The notes below the pieces were generated by a model that saw only the letters and a list, made by a program, of their open reading frames with translations, searched no databases and was not told where the DNA came from. From contig NZ_WSFU01000127.1 of assembly GCF_016820635.1 (NCBI RefSeq), positions 1 to 64,000 on the forward strand: a stretch of DNA of 64,000 nt. The letters run 5' to 3'. Source of the DNA: Anaeromonas gelatinilytica. Lineage in GTDB: Bacteria; Bacillota; Clostridia; Tissierellales; SIT17. Below, in pieces: positions 63,573-64,000 of this stretch. Each line of letters opens with the position of its first letter. The stretch's first letter is position 1. A program made the translations under genes and the position numbers.

Positions 63573-64000
63573 ATGAAGTCACAAACAGAACTTAGATTAA
63601 GTGGATCAGGTGGCCAAGGTTTGATTCTAGCAGGAATAATATTAGCCGAAGCAGCTATATTAGATGGGAAAAATTCAATACAAACTCAATCTTATGGACC
63701 AGAGGCTAGAGGGGGAGCTAGTAAAGCAGAAGTTATAATAAGTGATTCTGAAATAAATTATCCTAAAGTTAAAGATTGTGATGTGTTGTTATGTTTAACT
63801 CAAAAATCTTGTGATGAATATTTGGATTCTTTAAAAAAAGATGGTATTCTTATTATAGATAAGAATATAAATAAACCTAATAGAGATGATATAAATATAT
63901 ATCACGTGCCGATTGTTGAAAGAGCTAAAAATGATATTGGAATTTCTATGGTGGCTAATATTGTAGCATTAGGGGCTATTAGTAAAATAACAAAAATAGT
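63573..64000 (+). CDS. korC: 2-Oxoacid oxidoreductase gamma subunit, partial
   Basis: Starts at ATG 63573 one base after korB, behind AGGGGAGA. The visible 142 codons begin LRLSGSGGQGLILAGIILAEAA and contain QSYGPEARGGASKAEVIIS, the diagnostic KorC segments. The gene runs off the window end. Confidence 0.95.
   Translation, partial: MKSQTELRLSGSGGQGLILAGIILAEAAILDGKNSIQTQSYGPEARGGASKAEVIISDSEINYPKVKDCDVLLCLTQKSCDEYLDSLKKDGILIIDKNINKPNRDDINIYHVPIVERAKNDIGISMVANIVALGAISKITKI

Overview
The window is about 64 kb of very AT-rich DNA (by eye well under 30% G+C). Nearly all genes lie on the plus strand, with strong Shine-Dalgarno sites and many TTG or GTG starts. It carries core endospore genes (spoIIIAA-AH, spoIVB, spo0A, spoIIM, ytfJ, a dacF-type carboxypeptidase), ferredoxin-dependent 2-oxoacid oxidoreductase genes and a type IV pilus cluster. 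Together these point to an anaerobic, spore-forming Firmicute of the Clostridia/Tissierellia type. That placement is inferred from gene content; no rRNA or tRNA gene is visible in the window. I see no insertion sequence, prophage or CRISPR array, and the region reads as chromosomal backbone.

Layout. 0-5.3 kb: typA, a small membrane protein, an MFS transporter, yqeG and aroE. 5.3-16.7 kb: one type IV pilus operon (pilB, pilT, pilC, major pilin, prepilin peptidase, pilM, pilN, pilO and four minor pilins resembling the GspH-I-J-K tip set), lying between aroE and aroK. 16.7-18.7 kb: aroK, a decayed Xaa-Pro aminopeptidase, efp and a small acidic protein. 18.7-24.0 kb: the complete spoIIIA operon for the mother cell-forespore channel. 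24.0-35.3 kb: asp23-type gene, nusB, a TsaD paralogue, folD, xseA, xseB, ispA, the large OLE noncoding RNA with its own promoter, oapA, dxs, tlyA, argR and recN. 35.4-37.8 kb: spoIVB and spo0A, the latter with an upstream 0A box. 38.0-41.7 kb: a steA-like gene, two glycolipid-type glycosyltransferase genes and a DUF3866 gene. 41.7-48.6 kb: a short minus-strand MciZ-like gene with a sigma-E-like promoter, nudF, spoIIM, a yqzK-position gene, xerD and a nucleoside-salvage run (deoB, two purine nucleoside phosphorylases, pdp). 48.7-54.2 kb: D-Ala-D-Ala carboxypeptidase, M50 protease, scpA, scpB, ytfI, ytfJ and a second carboxypeptidase. 54.3-64 kb: an uncharacterised iron-sulfur/flavin redox pair, rluB, GNAT, mnmM, oadA, a minus-strand unknown, surE and a kor operon cut by the window end.

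The observations I rank highest are: the OLE RNA with oapA; an unlisted 42-residue MciZ-like ORF between DUF3866 and nudF with a consensus-like sigma-E promoter; a perfect 16-bp hairpin that hides the spoIIM ribosome-binding site and start codon; the internally deleted pepP upstream of efp; a XerD whose catalytic-lysine loop is changed; a second purine nucleoside phosphorylase with altered base-recognition residues; and a nested inverted repeat in the steA leader. Many terminators are long perfect inverted repeats reaching back over the stop codon of the gene they end.
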